From: a virus
Strand: one strand, 5' to 3'
IMG/VR virus record: IMGVR_UViG_3300044712_002671
Coordinates: 1-33,695 of that record
DNA length: 33,695 nt
Positions 29,813 through 33,695 of this stretch are shown in pieces. Position numbers and translations under genes: made by a program. How positions within the stretch are numbered: the stretch's first letter is position 1; each line of letters opens with the position of its first letter. Under the pieces are notes generated by a model, which saw nothing but the letters and a program-made list of their open reading frames with translations, did not search any database and was not told the DNA's origin.

Positions 29813-30846
29813 TGAGCAGGATCATTGTGTTTGGACTGGACCGCATTGCCGCCGGGGAATTCCGCGCGCCTGTGACGCGCGGCTATGGGTTGGATGGTTC
29901 GGCATTACAGCAGGGCGGCATGAGCACGCTTGTCACCCTGCCGACCTCGGCGCTGGGCAATGACTGGATGCAATTTGGGCGGATGGTGCTGGTGCATGAC
30001 GAGGGCGACCTGGTGCCGCCGTGGGTGGGGATGATCGATGCGCCGTGGACGCCGACCCTGCCAGCGCAGGCAACGTTTTACGGACCAGAATATTTGATGC
30101 AGCTGAGGACGCCGGATACACAGATAGTATTGAGCGGTGTGTTTACGACTGTACTTACCAAACTGATCAATATGGTCAACTCGCTGGGAGACATGGGTTT
30201 GCAGTTGGGGGAGATGGGGGAGCTGCCGGACGGTCAGCAGCAATTGACTGTAAAGCAAACCGCGCTATGGGGGCAGATCAACGATTTTGCAAAGCGCGAG
30301 AGCGTTGAATTTGCACTGCGACCGACCTATGACTCAAGGGAAAAACTTATCATCTACCTGGATGCAGATCAAAACATGGGCGTTTATACAGGCACGTTTT
30401 TGCACGACGGCAAAGGTGCAAACATCAAGATATTGAGCGCATCTGTCATTGGTCCGGTATGGAACCGTGTGATCGGGGTGGGGAAACAAAGCACGAAACA
30501 GGGGCAGTTGAAAACCATCCCCATGTCTGACGAAGACTCCAGCGATGTGTACGGTCTGCGAAGCACGGTGATGCAGTTCGGCACGCTGACTGTTCAGTCT
30601 TCGCTGGATGCAGCGACGCGCAATTACCTGGAGGGAAAGAAGACGCCGAACCTGAGTATGAATATCGAGATCACCGACCAGACGATATTTCCCGATTGCC
30701 GGTTGGGAAATGTCTTTGATTTACATGCGGCAGAGCTTTACCTACCGGGCGGGAAAAAGGGATGGAGAGGATATGCGCGGTTGAAGCAAATGGTGTACGA
30801 CGAGGCAAAAAACACCATCACGGCTACCGTGGTGTCAAAACTATAA
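29812..30846 (+). CDS. Tail hub/baseplate protein (ReqiPepy6 gp37-like)
   Basis: The product is 344 aa, starting in a TAATG overlap. It begins with a beta-rich portion (ITARGEF-like; SALGNDWMQFGRMVLVHDEG) and has a central QINDFAKRESVEFALRPTYD region, similar to siphovirus ReqiPepy6 gp37-type proteins that follow the distal tail protein. It probably forms the hub at the tail tip. No peptidoglycan hydrolase motif was recognised. Confidence 0.7.
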   Translation: MSRIIVFGLDRIAAGEFRAPVTRGYGLDGSALQQGGMSTLVTLPTSALGNDWMQFGRMVLVHDEGDLVPPWVGMIDAPWTPTLPAQATFYGPEYLMQLRTPDTQIVLSGVFTTVLTKLINMVNSLGDMGLQLGEMGELPDGQQQLTVKQTALWGQINDFAKRESVEFALRPTYDSREKLIIYLDADQNMGVYTGTFLHDGKGANIKILSASVIGPVWNRVIGVGKQSTKQGQLKTIPMSDEDSSDVYGLRSTVMQFGTLTVQSSLDAATRNYLEGKKTPNLSMNIEITDQTIFPDCRLGNVFDLHAAELYLPGGKKGWRGYARLKQMVYDEAKNTITATVVSKL

Positions 30847-30856
30847 AGGAGACAAG

Positions 30857-32131
30857 ATGACAACGATAACAGCACAGGAAATCATAGACTTGAATGACCC
30901 CGAAAACCTAGTCAACGTAGTACTCGAATTAGGGAGGAGGGTGGAAGCTTTGGAGCGCAGTCCGCTCGAAGTAGATAGGTTGGACGAGTTGACTCCGACC
31001 GCAGGAGACCTTACGGCAACATCCACTGTATATCCAGGCATGATCGAGAACGAGGACGGGATTGCCTTCCCGCAGGTTGGAGATGGCGTATTGCTTGGCG
31101 GCACTGCGCGCGTTGCCAGCGAAACAAACAGCGCAGGCGTGAACGGCGGGGTGATCGAGTCGTTTGACGTGGATAATGCCATACGCATCGAGACCAACGG
31201 CGATTTCGAGACCGGCGACCTGACCGGGTGGACGGTCAACGCCGGCGGCGATGTGTCTGTTGTTACAGATGACGTGCATGGCGGCGCTTATGCCTGCCAG
31301 ATAAATGGACCGTACCTGGGCGGACCCTATCCGCCCGGGTATCACTCGCAACTATCGCAAGTCATTACATTATCGGCGGCGACCCGGTCGGTGTTTGTTC
31401 GCCTGCGCTGCCGGTCTGAGCAGGGACTGAATGTGTCGTTGATCTATCTCGATGCGGCAAATGCAGAAGTTTCCAGCAAAGCATACCGTTTCAAGAACCG
31501 GACTACGGTCGAGGATGATGGAAGCTGGCGGCTCTATACCTGCGGAATCAACCCGTCTGGCGCGGGAATTGCGAAGATAAAAGTTTTGATCACCGCCTTC
31601 AGCCTGACCACTGGCAGCGTAGTCATCGATGATGTCGAGATTTACGAGGGGAATTCTTCTGCTGTGCGTTATTCTCGGATTACGATGGACGGCAGCGGCA
31701 TTGTCAACGTGTATGGGGCACTGGCGGCTGATAACCTGAGCGGAATGAACACTGGAGATCAAACGCTTTTGGGGTTGGGCGCGATCGGAAGCGTTTACAC
31801 GCCGACCCCTACGCTTCCCGCCGGGTCCAATGTTTCTGCCGCGACATCAACGGTTGCATGTATTCATATCAAGATGGACGGCGTTGTGTTAGTAGCTGGA
31901 TATTTTACCGCTGACGCCATAGCAGTTGGCGCGTGCGAGGTGCAAATCACCTTGCCTGTCAGTAGTAATTTCACGACTGGGTTTCAGGCGCTCGGGATTG
32001 TCACTATGGCTAATGGTGACGTGGGGCGTGTGCTTTCGGACGCGACCACTAAGAAGGCTCGCCTTGTGTGGAATTCAACAATAACCGCAAATCAAGCCGG
32101 AAATTTCGTGTTTGGGTATAGAATTTTTTAG
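30857..32131 (+). CDS. Tail fibre/receptor-binding protein
   Basis: The product is 424 aa behind AAAGGAGA. A short N-terminal helix (about 10-40, LVNVVLELGRRVEALER) suggests trimerisation. Residues about 110-265 resemble a beta-sandwich carbohydrate-binding module (ETNGDFETGDLTGWTVNAGG, VVIDDVEIYEG). A C-terminal beta-rich tip domain starts at about 310 (SVYTPTPTLPAGSNV) and would contact the host surface. As the last structural gene before the terminator it is the likely host-range determinant. Confidence 0.7.
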   Translation: MTTITAQEIIDLNDPENLVNVVLELGRRVEALERSPLEVDRLDELTPTAGDLTATSTVYPGMIENEDGIAFPQVGDGVLLGGTARVASETNSAGVNGGVIESFDVDNAIRIETNGDFETGDLTGWTVNAGGDVSVVTDDVHGGAYACQINGPYLGGPYPPGYHSQLSQVITLSAATRSVFVRLRCRSEQGLNVSLIYLDAANAEVSSKAYRFKNRTTVEDDGSWRLYTCGINPSGAGIAKIKVLITAFSLTTGSVVIDDVEIYEGNSSAVRYSRITMDGSGIVNVYGALAADNLSGMNTGDQTLLGLGAIGSVYTPTPTLPAGSNVSAATSTVACIHIKMDGVVLVAGYFTADAIAVGACEVQITLPVSSNFTTGFQALGIVTMANGDVGRVLSDATTKKARLVWNSTITANQAGNFVFGYRIF

Positions 32132-32159
32132 TTTTCGTAGCCAGGCAAGAAGAAAAAAA

Positions 32160-32207
32160 AACAGATCAAAAAGACCACGCTCATGGGCGTGGTCTTTTTG
32201 ATCTGTT
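32160..32207. terminator. Strong bidirectional terminator
   Basis: The 21-bp arms 32160-32180 and 32187-32207 are exact reverse complements around a 6-nt loop. Each arm contains a run of five A or T residues, so the stem is followed by T-rich sequence on either strand. It separates the plus-strand tail operon from the minus-strand integrase genes, which end 10 nt beyond it. Confidence 0.92.
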
Positions 32208-32217
32208 GATTGTGGGG

Positions 32218-33285
32218 CTATGAGTTTTGTTTGAGCAGTGCGAGGAGTTCAATAATCCTGGCTTCGATGTCTTCCTTTCTCTCCAGATGCGCGCCGGCAG
32301 AGGTAGATTTGCTTCCAAGAGTGGTGATGATGTTTCGCACCTGGTCGGTCGCGAGTCCGCTGTAGATTTGATCTGTGATGATGGTATTGGCGTGCATGAC
32401 GTTTTGGGATATTGCCTTGACCTGCTCCATGTTTTGCGCGCGGCTGCGGGCGTAGACGATATGTCCGTGACGGAACTTGTGCGGGGACTTGTATTCGATA
32501 CCCGCCTTTTTGCAGATCAAGATCGTATCATCCCGAACGATCGTGCCGCGCTCCTGGATGGCGTGGGTGGATTCACGCATTTGCATGCCGTCATGATTGA
32601 GGGGCGCAAACCAGAGCGCGTTGGGTGAAAAGTTTTTAGCGCGAAGGCGCTGGTCCCAGGCGGTGACGATTGACAGCAGATCGGGGATGTCCAGCAGATA
32701 AGTGATGGCAGCCTTGTTGTTCTTGGTACGAGGTCCCATCGACGGCACCTGAAATATACGCATATTGGGCAGGTCAATACATTGAAGGGGCAGCGAGGAC
32801 AGGGTGTCGTCCCGCATCCCGGACAGGTAGAGCAAACAGGCTGCCGCCTGGGCGCGGGCTTCGCGCAGCGTTTCTACAGAAACAGAGGCAATGATGCGCA
32901 GTTCTTCGAGGGTGTAGTATTTGTGATCATCGAGCCGCGGCTGGGGTTTGGTCAGCCGACTGGGATACAGCGAATCCACCCATGAGTCTGTGACCTTGTT
33001 GTAGCGTGACCAATTGCGATGGGCGTAGGTAAAGAACATGCGCGTGGTGGCAAGGGTTTTATAGATGGTGGTATAGCTGAGCGGCGTTTGTTTGCCATCG
33101 TTGCGGGCAGTGATGAGATACGCGGGAAAGGTTAAGTCCATACTGCGGGCATTGGGCAGCGGCGTCTCGTCTGCCCATTCGATGAGGTGGCGCAAATAGA
33201 TGCGATATTTCTGAATGGTTTTCGGGGAACGATCAAGGGTGGCAAGCCAGGCGCGGACGTCGAGCCAGTTTTGTCTGTTTATCAT
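32218..33285 (-). CDS. Tyrosine recombinase / integrase
   Basis: The product is 355 aa. The N-terminal SAM-like core-binding domain (about residues 1-105) is followed by the catalytic domain. Catalytic residues are Arg158 (SGMRDDTLSSL), the HKFRH box with His269 and Arg272, His298 (NVMHANTIIT) and nucleophile Tyr308 (DQIYSGL). All of R, H-x-x-R, H and Y are present, so it should be active. It integrates and excises the element. It is ATGA-coupled to the HTH-zinc ribbon gene upstream. No attachment site was identified. Confidence 0.93.
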   Translation of the reverse strand: MINRQNWLDVRAWLATLDRSPKTIQKYRIYLRHLIEWADETPLPNARSMDLTFPAYLITARNDGKQTPLSYTTIYKTLATTRMFFTYAHRNWSRYNKVTDSWVDSLYPSRLTKPQPRLDDHKYYTLEELRIIASVSVETLREARAQAAACLLYLSGMRDDTLSSLPLQCIDLPNMRIFQVPSMGPRTKNNKAAITYLLDIPDLLSIVTAWDQRLRAKNFSPNALWFAPLNHDGMQMRESTHAIQERGTIVRDDTILICKKAGIEYKSPHKFRHGHIVYARSRAQNMEQVKAISQNVMHANTIITDQIYSGLATDQVRNIITTLGSKSTSAGAHLERKEDIEARIIELLALLKQNS

Positions 33286-33695
33286 TACGTGACTCCTGGA
33301 GTCTTGCTGCGCGCGCGGGCACGATTGACCAGGCGTTCACAGCGCGGACATTTGGATTGCACGATCTCGATGTAGCGATTGGTGTACTTGACCTTTGGTT
33401 CGATCATCTCAACCGCCTGATTGCACTTCATGCACCAAGCTTGGTGGTCCGGGAGTCCACTGCGGATGCGACGATGTTTGGTGATGGTCTCTTTTGCCCA
33501 GGCGACAAATGCCGGTCCGTAGATCCAAATACCTTTGTGGTCGCGGGTATGAGGTAAGCCTGCGACCAGATAGGATCTGTAAATGGTATCAGGTGTGACG
33601 CCGATCTCTTCGGCCAGTTCCTTGGGTTTATACATCATGTTGAGGATGCGACCGAGGCGGACGATCTGGGTATGCTTTAGTAACGGTTCTCTCAT
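33285..33695 (-). CDS. HTH plus zinc-ribbon protein upstream of the integrase (possible excision factor)
   Basis: The product is 136 aa as read from an ATG at the window edge, so it may extend further; an internal ATG at 33638 would give a shorter form. Residues about 21-70 look like a MerR/excisionase-type helix-turn-helix with wing (YKPKELAEEIGVTPDTIYR). Residues 88-91 (CMKC) and 116-119 (CPRC) form a zinc ribbon, and the tail is Arg-rich. The stop overlaps the integrase start. A recombination directionality or regulatory role is inferred from coupling. Confidence 0.75.
   Translation of the reverse strand: MREPLLKHTQIVRLGRILNMMYKPKELAEEIGVTPDTIYRSYLVAGLPHTRDHKGIWIYGPAFVAWAKETITKHRRIRSGLPDHQAWCMKCNQAVEMIEPKVKYTNRYIEIVQSKCPRCERLVNRARARSKTPGVT

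Noticed and set aside
32160-32207. Foldback or amplification artefact reading of the second 21-bp palindrome
   Set aside because: Its A- and T-runs, position between convergent operons and lack of any coding disruption match a normal bidirectional terminator.
1-33695. CRISPR arrays, tRNA or rRNA genes, insertion sequences
   Set aside because: No regularly spaced repeats with unique spacers, cloverleaf-like sequence, rRNA segment or transposase was recognised on either strand by eye.

Overview
The window looks like most of a temperate, HK97-type siphovirus genome (a prophage or a phage-like mobile element) of about 33.7 kb. It has an early/plasmid-like half (about 200-9150), a packaging block (9312-14166), a low-GC inserted cargo operon (about 14700-17115), a head and tail morphogenesis operon (17290-32131), and an integrase module on the opposite strand (33695-32218). 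All genes from 202 to 32131 are on the plus strand with short gaps or ATGA/TGATG overlaps. The host cannot be read directly. The moderate GC, the Ala/Thr/Gln-repeat lipoprotein with a T/P-rich neck and the general protein style suggest a Chloroflexota (Anaerolineae-like) bacterium; this is an inference with low to moderate confidence. No rRNA, tRNA, CRISPR array or insertion sequence was seen.

Early half: a large ParB-like protein is followed by many small proteins (several with CxxC zinc-ribbon pairs), small membrane proteins, a lipoprotein with an Ala-Thr-Gln repeat stalk and a second membrane anchor, an FtsK/SpoIIIE-like ATPase, a membrane protein with a C-terminal helix-turn-helix, and a probable replication initiator. 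Three kinds of non-coding-looking repeat lie inside these genes: a compound palindrome at 6195-6286, iteron-like repeats at 7477-7722, and an origin-like cluster (duplicated palindrome flanking a triplet-repeat hairpin) at 8192-8287.

Packaging block: a four-TM protein, an HNH endonuclease, a G-rich gap that is a candidate cos region, a P27-type small terminase, a ParB-methyltransferase fusion, a second P27-type small terminase, and the large terminase. Downstream comes a small gene apparently broken by a foldback insertion that made a perfect 21-bp palindrome. Next is an A+T-rich two-gene operon with its own promoter: a YejK/NdpA (NA37) nucleoid-associated protein and a protein with a soluble N-terminal half and four C-terminal TM segments. 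This is the best candidate for an undescribed system, possibly anti-phage defence cargo.

Morphogenesis: SH3-like and holin-like small genes, portal, prohead protease, major capsid, decoration candidate, connectors, tail terminator, tail tube with an Ig-like domain, tail chaperones with a -1 frameshift, tape measure, Dit-like protein, hub, and a tail fibre, ending in a strong bidirectional terminator.

The most striking regulatory signal is a pair of related leader elements, at about 9201-9274 and 17191-17269. Each has a conserved stem-loop, a shared 14-nt stretch and an intrinsic terminator, lies just upstream of a late-gene block, and is preceded by a promoter whose -10 box sits inside a palindrome. 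They look like a phage-specific attenuation or antitermination switch that coordinates the late blocks.
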